From positions 17,598,790 through 17,662,789 of the forward strand of contig CAXIPT010000002.1 in NCBI GenBank assembly GCA_964030475.1: a DNA stretch of 64,000 bases, written 5' to 3'. Under the pieces are notes generated by a model. The model had not been told where the DNA came from. It worked only from the letters and a program-made list of their open reading frames with translations, and did no database searches. Origin of the DNA: Tethya wilhelma (taxonomy: Eukaryota > Porifera > Demospongiae > Tethyida > Tethyidae). The position numbers were made by a program, and so were the translations under genes. Of this stretch, positions 26,401 through 38,026 are shown piece by piece (position 1 is the stretch's first letter; each line of letters opens with the position of its first letter).

Positions 26401-27720
26401 TGTTTTTTTTTGGTGCCAATATTTGTTCATAGATAATGTTTGTACCATTGTTTCCAGGGAGTATGTATCATCTGCTCAAGGAGTTTGTGCAGCACAACTA
26501 TCTTCTCAACACGTCAGCCTTACAATACGAGGTGATGACAAAGACTGTGTGGCCTCTGGTGGCATTCATGAGCGACAATATTGTGATGTGGCGCAAGATG
26601 TACTTTGAGGAGAACAGGTATGCATACGTACATGAGAGCATTGACTAGAAACCTGGGTTTGAATCCCATGCAGCTAGATCTCAATTTATTTTCCCAATGA
26701 TATCATTACTGTGAAAGTACTTATTTCATACTTGAGAGATCTTTTTACACACTCTTTTCCTCTTTAATTTTTCACTTCCTTCACTTGTACACACACACAC
26801 ACACACACACACACAATAGAGTGATTGACGTTTCACTTTCAGAGGTACTCAAGTCGTTTGAGCAACCCGAGTGCCTTCAATACGCGGCCATGAGTGCTCT
26901 ACCGTGGAGTAAACAAGTGGAGGAGGGCTACACAGGCACTGAGTTGACCGACTACGATCTGTCCCACGATTTCATTGTTCTCAATCTCCAAAAGGTGGCT
27001 TCGGTGTCGTACAACGAATACACCTACAACTCGGCAGAAGTTGGTTTCAACTTGCTGCTGAAGGCTTCCGACATGAGAACAAAGCTTCGAAGAGATGTCT
27101 GTTTCATGAGGAAGCATCTTACCAGCGGTGGTAACCTGTTCCCCCTGCACCCTCAGGTGAGTGGACTCTGTCCCGACATCGACAAGGTCGTGATATCCTT
27201 ACACCACGATTCGTCCAGTCACCTTCCCTACCCTGGACCCTACCTCATGGAGCACTATCTTCTTCACAAGAGTCACTCACTCTTTCCCTTTGCTCGCAGT
27301 CCGCAGTACCCTGTTCTCATCGTGGAAAACTACATCAACCTCGGCCCACAGACTCACGTCACGTTTATCAAGTTAGAGGCAATTGATTCTACGAATAATT
27401 TTGACAGTAAAAAGACAGACAATTCAAGGACAGAGCCTACTACTACTACTACTACTTCTACTAGCAATATGGTACGATTCGGTGGGCTGATGGTGTATCT
27501 GTGTGAGGGGAAGCTGAACAGCAAGCAACTCAATCGGATGAAGTTTCTACCCGGTGCCTGTTTGTGCCTGGTGACGAGAGACTGCAAGAGTCTGGTGCGG
27601 GAGGTGGCCCGTCTGGACCTCGAGGAACGGTGGAAGTTTAGACTGAGGGATGAGTACCAGACCGCCTGTGCAGACAACATGAAACCACTGTTCTTTTTGA
27701 CGGGCAGTTTTGTAGGCTAA
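16248..27720 (+). CDS. GREB1: GREB1 / GREB1L orthologue
   Basis: Thirteen coding exons: 16248-16345, 17111-17202, 18355-18540, 18867-19115, 19327-21304, 21490-21678, 23479-23763, 23928-24084, 24255-24820, 24911-25160, 25493-26336, 26458-26617 and 26820-27720. They sum to 5,955 nt, an uninterrupted 1,984-residue frame, close to vertebrate GREB1 (about 1,950). The N-terminal third is Ser/Pro/Gln-rich with a polyQ run in exon 4. Then come a conserved SPESCALLTICYLNSL core, a P-loop GPPKVGKTGAW, a Cys pair in HSCTECSKYL, the C-terminal catalytic-like region (FTPTLGRDSTGLLNLFHSS, WPNHIIMALPDEE) and terminal RLRDEYQTA...PLFFLTG. GREB1 is an estrogen-receptor cofactor in mammals; its C terminus is related to glycosyltransferases and its P-loop part to helicases (literature). 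Exons lying in the tandem duplication (21808-23374) are left out of this model; adding the second 189-nt exon copy (23057-23245) would keep frame. Confidence 0.92.
16990..17101. repeat. (CA)n microsatellite
   Basis: CA/ACGTAC-interrupted dinucleotide run ending 10 bp before the GREB1 exon 2 acceptor; the run probably contributes to the acceptor context. Confidence 0.9.
17883..17911. repeat. (GT)n microsatellite
   Basis: Pure GT run in a GREB1 intron. Confidence 0.9.
20241..21807. repeat. Tandem duplication unit 1 (GREB1 exons)
   Basis: A 1,567-bp unit identical to 21808-23374 wherever compared; every ORF in it recurs at +1,567. It starts inside GREB1's large exon (at AAAGGCAGTGG) and ends in the intron after the 189-nt exon at TATTCCTCC. 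Confidence 0.95.
21808..23374. repeat. Tandem duplication unit 2 (GREB1 exons)
   Basis: Exact second copy of 20241-21807. It holds a 5'-truncated copy of the large exon without its acceptor (21808-22871) and a complete copy of the next 189-nt exon (23057-23245). It ends at a (CT)n tract. It lies wholly in one intron of the intact reading frame. Confidence 0.95.
23384..23461. repeat. (CT)n microsatellite
   Basis: Long CT run immediately after the duplicated unit and 17 bp before a GREB1 acceptor, where it also acts as the polypyrimidine tract. Confidence 0.95.
26788..26815. repeat. (AC)n microsatellite
   Basis: Pure AC run directly before the acceptor of the last GREB1 exon. Confidence 0.9.
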
Positions 27721-28147
27721 CTGACTCCACATGTGGTAATACTGCTGAAAGCCGCTCACCATTATATTATACTAACAAATCATAGCACTTTTACTAACAA
27801 AAACAGTTATGACCACTTTTTTTTTTTCTTTTTTTTTTTTTTTTTTCACTCCACACATTTAACAGTACAGTGCACGTATACTTACACAGCAATCATGATA
27901 ATAATCACTATATTACACAATACAGTCCGAGTCTTATCTATTCACCACCATTGACTCCCTCCCCATTCATTTATACAATGTCAAATTTTAGATATCAGTA
28001 GTGATTTTCAAATTGGGAAAAAAAGAATTTTTTACCACGTCAATCAACATTGGCTCAAATCAAATCCTGAATCATAATCATAATGTGCAACAATACATAC
28101 AACTTTCAATTTCAAATGTAGTGCCACTTACACTTTATAAGCTCGGT
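27721..28147. other. Convergent 3' flanks of GREB1 and BUB3
   Basis: No ORF of note. Contains a T-rich run at 27818-27846 and ordinary AT-rich 3' UTR sequence. Confidence 0.6.
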
Positions 28148-29128
28148 CTACTTTGGCTGAGTTTCAGAGTCTGTAATGTGTCTTATGAATACCGAGTCCT
28201 TTACCTTCTCTTTTCCTTCCTCCAAGTGTATTGTTGACGATGCAATAGCGATCATGCTGCCTTCCTTGTTGAAGGACAGAGAGGCTATATCAGTGGGATA
28301 GCGATGGAACTGACACAGCCGCTTCTTGTTGAAGGGATCCCAGATGTTCACGAACCCATCCGACCCACCCGTGGCAAACGTATTGTGTACGTTATGGAAG
28401 GAGATGGCATTCACGGGGTATATGAGCTCAACACCGTCCTGTTTCACCCTGTGGCACTTGAAGGCATACTTCTTCTTCTGCACTTCTTGGTCCGTGTCGA
28501 GGTACTCCACTGCCACACGGCCTTCGATGGAGCTCAGAACAAAGCCTTGCTTGTTGGGAAAGGCACGGATACACCGTGTCTGGAATTTGAGGCTTGAAGC
28601 TCGTCTCTGTTCGGCAAACTGCATGTTCTTCAGATCCCAAACGAGAACCCTGCGATTGGATGTACCCACTAGTAGCCGATCACCACACAAGTCCATCGTG
28701 TAGACAGCCTCCCCGTTTACATCGTATGTGCCCACACCGATCTTTTGCCTTGGATCCCAGAGTTTGACCGTCTTGTCCCAAGATCCTGTGATCACGATAC
28801 CAAGCTCTGGACAGTATTCCACGCATCTTATAGCGTCGAGATGGTTGCCTAGTTTGCTCTCCGACTGAGCAGCAAAGTCGTACATCTTCAGCTCTCTATC
28901 GAGGCCTCCACTGAATGTCTTGCCAGGCTCAGAGAAACAGCAGTCGAGGACGGCATACTGGTGAGAGTACATGTGTTGGAGAGTGTTTTGAGCAACATTG
29001 TACAGACGCACGCTGTTGTCCCAGGAGGAAACGAGCAGTTCATTTGAGTTGGGCACTGAGCTGAATGTGACATTTGTGATACCATCACTTGGAGGCTGGT
29101 TCAATTCAAATTCAAGTTTCATAGGCAT
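28148..29128 (-). CDS. BUB3: Mitotic checkpoint protein BUB3
   Basis: Single uninterrupted ORF of 326 residues, the usual BUB3 length. It is a WD-repeat beta-propeller from start to end: VSSWDNSVRLYNV, FSGGLDRELKMYDF, ITGSWDKTVKLWDPR, DLCGDRLLVGTSNRRVLVWD, then the BUB3-specific RCIRAFPNKQGFVLSSIEGR, VEYLD, KYAFKCHR, YPVNAISFH, FATGGSDGFVNIWDPFNKKR and YPTDIASLSF blocks. BUB3 binds GLEBS motifs of BUB1 and BUBR1 and phosphorylated KNL1 at kinetochores (known). It is intronless, unlike its neighbours, which could reflect retroposition or intron loss; no poly(A) remnant or flanking duplication was seen. Confidence 0.98.
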   Translation of the reverse strand: MPMKLEFELNQPPSDGITNVTFSSVPNSNELLVSSWDNSVRLYNVAQNTLQHMYSHQYAVLDCCFSEPGKTFSGGLDRELKMYDFAAQSESKLGNHLDAIRCVEYCPELGIVITGSWDKTVKLWDPRQKIGVGTYDVNGEAVYTMDLCGDRLLVGTSNRRVLVWDLKNMQFAEQRRASSLKFQTRCIRAFPNKQGFVLSSIEGRVAVEYLDTDQEVQKKKYAFKCHRVKQDGVELIYPVNAISFHNVHNTFATGGSDGFVNIWDPFNKKRLCQFHRYPTDIASLSFNKEGSMIAIASSTIHLEEGKEKVKDSVFIRHITDSETQPK

Positions 29129-29458
29129 GGTTATATATTGTCCTGAAACATAGAGAATACAGTCTTCAGTGCTAGTTACAATAATAGCTTACATATATAA
29201 GAATGGGAGTAACAACTGTAGGTTATATACGCCATACAACTTACGCTTTTACGGTGTCTATCTTTACTCGCTTGTCCTTACATCGCAGTTGGCGCCTTTA
29301 TTCTAAATAATACCCATGGTGTCACATTCCTCTACATGTGGTATGTGGTCGTCAAAACTAAAAACTCGATATTTACATAGTTAAAATTAATAACAGTTTT
29401 GAGATCAAACAAACACAAATTTACAATAATACAGTGTTCAAGAATAATAGTGTACACT
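29129..29458. other. BUB3 upstream / WASHC5 3' flank
   Basis: AT-rich, no ORF. It must contain the BUB3 promoter, possibly with a non-coding first exon: an acceptor-like sequence precedes the start and a splice-donor-like GTAAGC lies near 29190 on the minus strand. Confidence 0.4.
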
Positions 29459-30266
29459 TCAGTGCCTAAACTCATCAAAAATGTAGCTAGGTATGTAGCG
29501 TTCTACAGCTTTACGAGGCAGGTACCCGTAAGAAACAAACTCCTCTAGAAAAGAAAGTGTGTTTACCACATCTGGTGCAAACTCCAATGATTTGTCCCTA
29601 GAAAGTAAACAAAAAAATGATGACTCAAAGAAGCAGAGTCCAGGAAATTAGCTTACTTTCCACTTGATATCTGTGACTCCACCATTGACCTGATGTACTG
29701 CCCCATGTAGGCTAAGAATTTCTCAATGTTCTCAGAGTGAAACTGTCTGAGGACAGTGATGCAACCAAATATGAAGGGGGGACCGTCCAATGGATCACGC
29801 TCCGATACCTTTCTACATACCATACTCCCTGTAAAATAAAATAAAATGCCATGTTCTACCCTCAATGCATGTACAGGAATTGGTATATTTACTTACCAAC
29901 ACTCTTGTTGTACACTAGTCTGGGAAGTTGAGATATGGCAAAGAGAAAACAAGTTGCACCAAAGTTTTCCACAACAGTGGTTGTCACATAAATCTGCATT
30001 GTAATAATTATAAAAGCATTATTTGATCATTGGTACAGAAGACTAGAGGTTCTACTACAATAAAGCTCACCAAACATTCTACATAGTATAATTATAGTAA
30101 CTGCCGTTGTAGAAAAACAATTCTTGTCTAACCTTTGTGAGTGGGTCATTGATCCCTGCTGACTCAAGATAAGGAGTCAACTCAAACAGGACTTCATTGT
30201 CCTTGCCTGGGTAGGGGTTGGAAGGATCCTTGTAGTGGGCTTCTATTGCTGTGAGAAGAGACCTAC

Positions 30267-30326
<60 letters not shown>

Positions 30327-32132
30327 GAATCATGAGATTAGCTAAAGACTACAGGTATAGTGGCTTGGTTTAATATTCTACATACGTGTTGAGTGTCTGG
30401 AGAGAATTTGCAAGCAGTTTTGAGTCAAACTTGCAAGATCTGTTTAACTCGTTTGCAATCTGGCGTCGAATCAACTGCAGCTGACCAACCTACATAAATA
30501 CGTTCAGATACATGCAGTGGGTGTGGTTTCAGTATCACAGGAATGAGCATAATTATGATGCAATGACATTACCTTCATGACACAATCCTGAAAGGGTCCC
30601 CATACTTTAGAGCAGCTGGTCACAAACTGACCATAGAACTTGGCAGCATTGGCTATAATTGAGACAAATAAAAACATGGTGTATTATCAACTCAAATGTG
30701 TATCATCATAGCTAGCTTACGGGTTAGCCTCTCTGTATCACCAAGGTTGGTGACAAGTGTGCCGAGGTTTTTAACATAGGAAGGTGTCTTCATGAGACTT
30801 CTCTGCAAGTACCTGAGGAAGGCTTGCATCTCCCGAACAATCATAAAGCAAAACAGACGATCGATTGCACTGAGACCGAAAATGTCCACCGCTTCCTACA
30901 CCATAAGTATCGTACAGTAAGCACATTTGTATGGTTTATTGATGCTATGTGTGTGCACGTACAAATGACATTATGTCAGCTGACCTTGAGCTGCTGCCAT
31001 AACTTTCTGCTGAGAACCTCTTGGCTGGTTCTCTTGTCGTACCACGAGCTCATCTGGTCGATGTAGCTGGTGGTCCTCGTGTCTGTGATACGGAGGATCT
31101 CGTTGGCCAATCTTCCAACAAATGTCACTGCACTGTCCACCGGTGGGAAACGAGGAATGGGGATCGTTGTCGACTGATAGACAGACTGCCAGTCATGAAT
31201 CTAAGATGACATTATTGCAAGAATATCAATGTTTGGAACTGAGTTCCACATTTGGAATTGAAAAACTGAAGAGACCCTGTGAATAGAATGGAACTCTGAC
31301 CTTGGTTCTGAGGAAGCTGTTACACTCTTGCTCCACATTGTAGTTGATAATACGAGACACCTATCGTAAATTATCATTAAATGATTCATTACTATGGAAG
31401 GAAGACATTCATCATTCTTGTAGTAACTGACCTCTTCTTGCCATATCTTCAGTCCATAGATGTTCACATAGTCTTGAATGTACTCAAATGATCTGCGAAA
31501 TCCACTCATACGGTCGGCCAGAGCTAAAAGTTTAGGTTCCAGTTCACTAGTCTAGAAACAGCAAAAACACTTTGCTTGATTACNNNNNNNNNNNNNNNNN
31601 NNNNNNNNNNNNNNNNNNNNNNNNNNNNNNNNNNNNNNNNNNNNNNNNNNNNNNNNNNNNNNNNNNNNNNNNNNNNNNNNNNNNNNNNNNNNNNNNNNNN
31701 NNNNNNNNNNNNNNNNNNNNNNNNNNNNNNNNNNNNNNNNNNNNNNNNNNNNNNNNNNNNNNNNNNNNNNNNNNNNNNNNNNNNNNNNNNNNNNNNNNNN
31801 NNNNNNNNNNNNNNNNNNNNNNNNNNNNNNNNNNNNNNNNNNNNNNNNNNNNNNNNNNNNNNNNNNNNNNNNNNNNNNNNNNNNNNNNNNNNNNNNNNNN
31901 NNNNNNNNNNNNNNNNNNNNNNNNNNNNNNNNNNNNNNNNNNNNNNNNNNNNNNNNNNNNNNNNNNNNNNNNNNNNNNNNNNNNNNNNNNNNNNNNNNNN
32001 NNNNNNNNNNNNNNNNNNNNNNNNNNNNNNNNNNNNNNNNNNNNNNNNNNNNNNNNNNNNNNNNNNNNNNNNNNNNNNNNNNNNNNNNNNNNNNNNNNNN
32101 NNNNNNNNNNNNNNNNNNNNNNNNNNNNNNNN

Positions 32133-32182
<50 letters not shown>

Positions 32183-33845
32183 TTTGGCTCTAGGATTGAA
32201 TACAAGTCCACCGTGGAGAGCAGCTGCAACTTGCATGACAAGTTCCTTGCGGATGCCATCTTCAAGCAGCTGCTTTGGGTCCACCTTCACCACACCCACC
32301 AGTGTGGTCTTCATGCACAATATCCCTTCAGTGAACACAGAGATGTCGTGAGTGAGCTTGGCCACCTGTAATGATGTAATAATGACATCATTGAATATTA
32401 TTAGACACACATAATATGTGGTACCAGACATACGTGGTAACGAGTGTCCAACTGAGCAAACTCCTTCATCTTCTCCTTCTCCAGTCTAGTGGGCACCTCC
32501 CTCATGTGGTTGGTCAAAATGCCGATGATCTGATGGAGAACATTGAACATGGACTCGGGTATGATCTGAAGAACCTGGTAGAGAGTATAAGAGAGGAAGA
32601 ATTTAAACCAGTGTGTAATAAAAGCAGTGTTAATGAGCATCTTTTAAAGTAAGTGCTACCTTCCTGATGTAGTTGACCAGTTCTTGAGAGTAGTAGGCGG
32701 ACACACTGCTCAGATCTCCACTGCCTGCTTCGCTGATCCTCTGACAGGGGAGGTTCAATGCTGACACCATCTTTAAGAAGGTTGCTCTCAACTTGATGAC
32801 GAGAGAAGGCTTCTTTTTGACAAACGCCTGCATGAACTTGGTGTAGCTATCGATGAGGATCCAAGCGTAGGAGAGGTCTGCTACCAGCTCAAGATCAGTG
32901 AGGGTCTGTGAGTAGAGAGTTGGTCCATAGTAGCAGCTATCATATATACCAGCTGCTATCTTACCTTCTCCTTTATGTTGATGGTTCGAAGCATTTGCAT
33001 CAAGTAACGTTTTGTGTCCTGCAGAAACTGCTTCACTTGAAGATTGGCTTCCAACTGGTGGAACTCTTGGACCTGGGAAGATGATGACAAAGTTCAAAGT
33101 TCAGTCAGCCACACACACACACACACATGTACACGACTGTGATTGAGTAAAGATTGCTCATACCTCTTCAAGTGCAGCATTGATTTGAGTGATCTTTCTT
33201 CCAGCAGATGTGGCATCGTCGTAGCTGAGAGAAGTGATCTGAGTGGCCATCTCAGTGAACCATGCTTGCAAGTGCTCTGATGTATGTATGCATGAATGTG
33301 TGTACGTACACATCACACCCATTCACATCAATGAGACAAACATGATGATCGTAATAAATGTACAGACACATCAAAGTTCGAACAAGACCATCATTCAGTG
33401 CTTGTCTACAATAAGATGACCCCATACCATTCTTCTCCACTCTAGTGAGTGGCTTGGTCCCTGAAAACACCTCTCCCAACTCTGTCATCCTCTCAGAGCC
33501 TTCCTTCTTGTAGGCCTCCCACTTCTGCTGCTTCTCGTCCAACAACTTCTTGAACATCTGTACAGATTTAAACATAGGTCACAACAAGTCAGGGAGTTCA
33601 TAGCACATGATTTCCCTCACCTCCTTCAGTATGAATTCAAACTGTGCAGTGTTCAGGAGCAATACAAACAGGACACGTGGATCATAGGAGACAGTGTTCA
33701 TTGAGTCTTTCTCTTTACTGTTTGGGTGATCGACACGTGGATCAGAAGGGACAGTGCTCCTTGAGTCTTTACTGGACACTGTGTATCTAACAGTGATCAC
33801 TTGATCATATACTAGCTTGGAGCGCTTGTGATATTCCACGGCAAC

Positions 33846-33920
<75 letters not shown>

Positions 33921-35961
33921 NTAAACATAGGTCACAACAAGTCAGGGAGTTCATAGTACATGATATTCCCTCACCTCCTTCAGTATGAATTCAAACTGTG
34001 CAGTGTTTAGGAGCAACACAAACAGGACACGTGGATCATAGGAGACAGTGTTCATTGAGTCTTTCTCTTTACTGTTTGGGTGATCGGCACGTGGATCAGA
34101 AGGGACAGTGCTCCTTGAGTCTTTACTGGACACTGTGTATCTAACAGTGATCACTTGATCATATACTAGCTTGGAGCGCTTGTGATATTCCACAGCAACT
34201 AGATACAATAAAAAGAGAGAGAGAGAGAGAGAGAGTTTCAGTGAACAAAATCAATGAGAGTATTTCCCCCTACTCACCAGGTGAGGTATGCAGCATGACC
34301 CATCTGAGAGCACTGTTGCACTCCCTTAGACAACCCATTAGTTTGGCAATGTTATCGAGAACATACTCTTCTGCTAGTGTACCCTCATTCAAGTACTTCT
34401 CCACCTAAAAAATGCAAACAAAATTATGTCAGTGAAATTAAAGGCTCGAATCCTTATAGAGGATAGTTGAGTTGCACTCACAATCCTGTTGAAAATGGTG
34501 AGTTTCTCAAAGTTCTTCCTGGCTTGTTCCTGGACATTTTCAACTTGAAGAGTGTTGTTGAGAGCAATGGTAGCAGCCTTGTAGGGTTCCCATGCCTCAA
34601 TTAGATTCACTGTTATTCCCATATACATCGAAATCACCTAAAATAATTGTAGAGTGTGGTTGAAGTGTGCGCAATAAATACTATAACTCAGTCTGTAATA
34701 ATTCTAATGTATTGGGAGATACTGAAACAGGCAAGTAAGTAAGTACCCAGTTGTCAGGGAAGTGTTTGTCAACGATCTCTCTCATTTGAGCTTGCTGGGT
34801 TTGTAGGATGTGTGGAGCAAAGAAGAGAATGACGTAGAGCATGCTGGCTTGGGTTGCGAGAGCAGTGCTTCTGTGCTCTGGACTAGGATAGGCCTGGATC
34901 TGTATGAAAAATAGACCCACTGATAATTCATACTATTAAAGCAAGTATTATTTAATTTTTAATACCTGGTTGTATATATCATCTGAACGCAGTCGTCCAA
35001 TCACCATATCCACATAGGTTTGAGATATGGGGATGCGACTATATAAGAGAGGGGGAAATAGTTAGATTAGAACTATCAGAAACAAACATGTAACCACACA
35101 CACACACACACACACCGTAAGTAGTCTTCGGGATATTTAGGTGGTCTCCTGTACACTGGTGATCTCTGGTAGCCTGTACTACGAAGCAGCTTACACACAT
35201 CATCAATGTTCGAATCCACACTGGTCTGTTGGGCACTGTAGCGGTGAAAAGCCACCAACATTCTCTCACGAACGGGCCCCTCAATCTTCATGTCCGTAAT
35301 GAGCAACATTACTCCGTAGAGGAAGATGGCCTCACTCTGTTGGCAGATAAAGTCCAGAGTGGACAAGAGAAACAGCATAAAGTACTTCTACAATGCGACT
35401 ACATGCCAAACAACAGTAATGACTATTCACATCGCAGCTTCTCACATACCAGTAGCTGTTTCCCATCAATGTTGAGTAGAACGTTCTCCAGTGTCTGTTG
35501 GATGTAGATGCCTTCTTCCAAGTCCTCCAAGAATCGATTAAGATCGACCACATATTTATGGATGCTTTCAAACGCTTTGTAGAATCGTGTGAGTATCTCG
35601 AGATGGTTCTCTCTAAATTCTTCATCGCGATCTTGTAGATCCTGTAGAACATGAGAATCCATCCCACAAAAGTTACAACCAAACACAGACAACAAATAAA
35701 AACACTTAAACATCCTACTATGTATTAAATCTCACATACAGAGTTGGCATCAATCTTGTTCTCATAAAGCTCTGGGCATTCAAAGTAGTGAAAGTCTGAG
35801 AGAATAAACTTGTACTTTTCCTGCTCGTCTCTCGTCTCTAGTTTGAACACAGGAGGGACATAGTCGGACAGACGAAGGATCTCCGCTATGATGGCATTTC
35901 CTCTGCTCACTAGTTTCAGTACCGTCTGCCCACAGACGTTGTCTTCTGAAAGAAAATCCAT
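29459..35961 (-). CDS. WASHC5: WASH complex subunit 5 (strumpellin)
   Basis: About 20 minus-strand exons match strumpellin throughout. N-terminal [20 protein letters not shown] starts at 35961. Then [37 protein letters not shown], the [18 protein letters not shown] exon, [82 protein letters not shown] and [19 protein letters not shown]. It ends [12 protein letters not shown], stop at 29459. Strumpellin is a helical core subunit of the WASH complex that drives Arp2/3 actin nucleation on endosomes (known). A 549-nt N gap falls between exons NPRAK and TSELEPKL, which are adjacent in the family, so no coding sequence is lost. One exon appears twice (33569-34201), with a sequence-internal repeat. 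Confidence 0.95.
30270..30322. repeat. (GA)n microsatellite
   Basis: Pure GA run (CT on the gene strand) immediately upstream of a WASHC5 exon. Confidence 0.95.
31584..32132. other. Assembly gap (N run)
   Basis: 549 unresolved bases followed directly by an (AC)n tract, 32133-32178. It lies inside a WASHC5 intron; the reading frames running through it are artefacts. Confidence 0.99.
33569..34201. repeat. Near-identical tandem repeat of a WASHC5 exon around a (GA)n-N join
   Basis: Copy A (33569-33846) and copy B (33922-34201) differ at only a handful of positions, e.g. AGCACATGATTT versus AGTACATGATATT. They are separated by (GA)n and a single N at 33921. Both contain the exon [15 protein letters not shown]...QFEFILKEV. 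Copy B has the cleaner acceptor (TTGTATCTAG). This looks like two alleles or overlapping contigs placed in series. Confidence 0.85.
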
Positions 35962-36137
35962 GGACCTTCTTATCTTGTCCAGTATACGGTGGGCGTGGCT
36001 CAATGATTGGGGGTTCCCCCTAGTGTGACGTTCATGTGACCCGGATTTGACTAGTGCGAGTTCCATTCTCCATGTTGGAATTGGAATGAGAAAAGGAAAC
36101 AACAACAACAACTTATGAATACCATTACACATGAGGG

Positions 36138-36427
36138 TTACATGATAACTGTTGTGTGGACTTTAATGGGTATTTTATGTTGTTCATCTTTGTCTGGAAT
36201 GTAACCAGGAGTGGATGGGAGTTCTCCGTTTGACTTTGTCCAGTGAACCGTTGTTTGCTGTAATGGCTGCAGCTGCTGTGTTGCTGTTTTTGGTGCATGA
36301 TGTTGCATCTCTATTTCTGAGCCCTGTGTTTGAACTGTAAATCTTTGTCTTCGTAGTATTTCTTTGATCAATTTGTAGAGCATTATAGAAACCAGAATGA
36401 GAACAAACTGTGCGTGCAAGTGTGTGT

Positions 36428-36480
<53 letters not shown>

Positions 36481-37882
36481 TGTGTGTGTGTNGTGTGCAA
36501 GCTGACCAAGTATTAGCTACTAAGTATACCTGCAAGCATATTTGAACAGCACATGCTCCTAAAATAGCCCATGTGATCCTCCATACTGTATAACTCAAAA
36601 AATCGCTGCATTTTTCCTGCAACCAAATTGAAGACTGTTAGTAACTGAATACTGTTGAAGTTAGCACCAACCAACCATACCGCTTCTAGATTTCCCGCTG
36701 TACTGTTACTGCTGTATAAACTTAAGTCGCAATTAAACTGCAACGCAAAAAAACGGATTCTTTTTATTATTGCATTTTATGCTACATAGACTCACTTGAC
36801 GATCAATAAACTCGTGGTATTCCTCATGCTGTACAATTTCCTTCGTGAGATCTCTTGATGTCTGCATTACATGTATAGCAGTCTATGACATATGCAATCA
36901 CACACACCCATAGTACTAAAAGGGTACAGCACTAACTCTTCATAATGCCCACACATACATGTGAAATGTGGGCGGCTTTGATAAGGCAATACAATCACAC
37001 TAATCACCCTCTCGGCTAGCCAACAGCACTCAACCATTATTGAGCTAGACCATTAGTCTCTATCTATACTCTCCCTCTTGCCACACAACAACCATGGCAG
37101 TGATATTGCACATGCAGTGATTGCATGTGCACATGCATGGAGTGACAGATGTGACCCTGATGGGAGTCATGATAATGAGACAATGTATACACTTCCTACC
37201 CCCTGGGTCAATCCAATAATCAATGAATATTATTAAATCCCTGAGCCCCACAAGATGACAACTTACAGCTCGTTGTTCAATGTAGATGAATGCCCACACT
37301 CCACCTTGACACACTATGGATCCCACTAGCAATACAGAATACTATAAAAGAGAGAGAAGAGTTGAAACGTTGACTGACATGGTCGTGTCATGTATCGTTG
37401 CACAGGTATGCTCTGAAGTGTCTCACCATTAGCAATCCTACATTTCTTCTCAAGAGTGCAGAACAAGAACCCAGTACACCTAAAAAAGAAATAGAAATCA
37501 ATGGATTTATAAAGTGTCATAGATGTTGAGCTGTTAACTCACCACAACAGAATGCATACAACCCAACAACTGCATATCCAATGTAAACATTATGGAGCTG
37601 GAAAGCAATAAGTTAACTCAGTGGGGGATTGATACTGAAAATAAAATTATTATAAACTCACAGGTATCCCAAGAACTAGTTTGAAATCAATGGAATAGAT
37701 GTAGAACCATACACCAACACCTATTTGTCCCAAGCCCAGCAACTGCATGCAATGCAAATGAAAATGCAAAAAATGTTTTGAAGTTTAGACTGATTCATTG
37801 TTGCACTTACACATGCTGCTATAGAGAGAATGGCCAACGTCCAAGCTTGGCAAGGATATTCTCCTGTTGCTTGCAGATTCAT
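36138..37882 (-). CDS. Tetraspanin-like four-pass membrane protein
   Basis: Start at 37882 (MNLQATGEYPCQAWTLAILS). Short exons encode TM1 across the first two exons (ILSIAAC / LLGLGQIGVGVWFYIY), TM2 (YIGYAVVGLYAFCCGVLGS), TM3 (YSVLLVGSIVCQGGVWAFIY), and a roughly 60-residue loop with one NST glycosylation sequon and two Cys. TM4 follows (ITWAILGACAVQICLQ continuing VLILVSIMLYKLI), then a Gln/Thr-rich cytoplasmic tail to the stop at 36138. The topology, with a large loop between TM3 and TM4, is tetraspanin-like. The loop lacks the CCG signature and is short, so assignment to the tetraspanin superfamily is tentative. The terminal exon carries a (GT)n microsatellite with one N at 36492 in the adjoining intron. 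Confidence 0.6.
36420..36500. repeat. (GT)n microsatellite with single N
   Basis: GT dinucleotide run interrupted by N at 36492; intronic in the tetraspanin-like gene. Confidence 0.95.
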
Positions 37883-38026
37883 CCTACGAATTTCAGAAGG
37901 GTGTTATTTAGTATGAAGCTATATAGACCTCACAATTGACAATCAATCAGGATCGCACAAAATTACATTCCTAGACGACTTGTCCAGCTAAGTAGCCACG
38001 CCCATTTTATATCTTAACAGTTTACC
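37883..38026. promoter_or_regulatory. Bidirectional promoter, tetraspanin-like / amidohydrolase
   Basis: 144 bp between divergent start codons. No TATA box. Inference from geometry. Confidence 0.45.

Noticed and set aside
26640..26680. tRNA-like T-arm (GGGTTTGAATCCCA)
   Set aside because: No matching A box, acceptor stem or D/anticodon arms upstream within 80 bp; a chance B-box match in a GREB1 intron.
31524..32431. Long ORFs of 200-280 codons on both strands
   Set aside because: They consist mainly of X from the N gap plus Val-Cys or Thr-His runs from the AC repeat.
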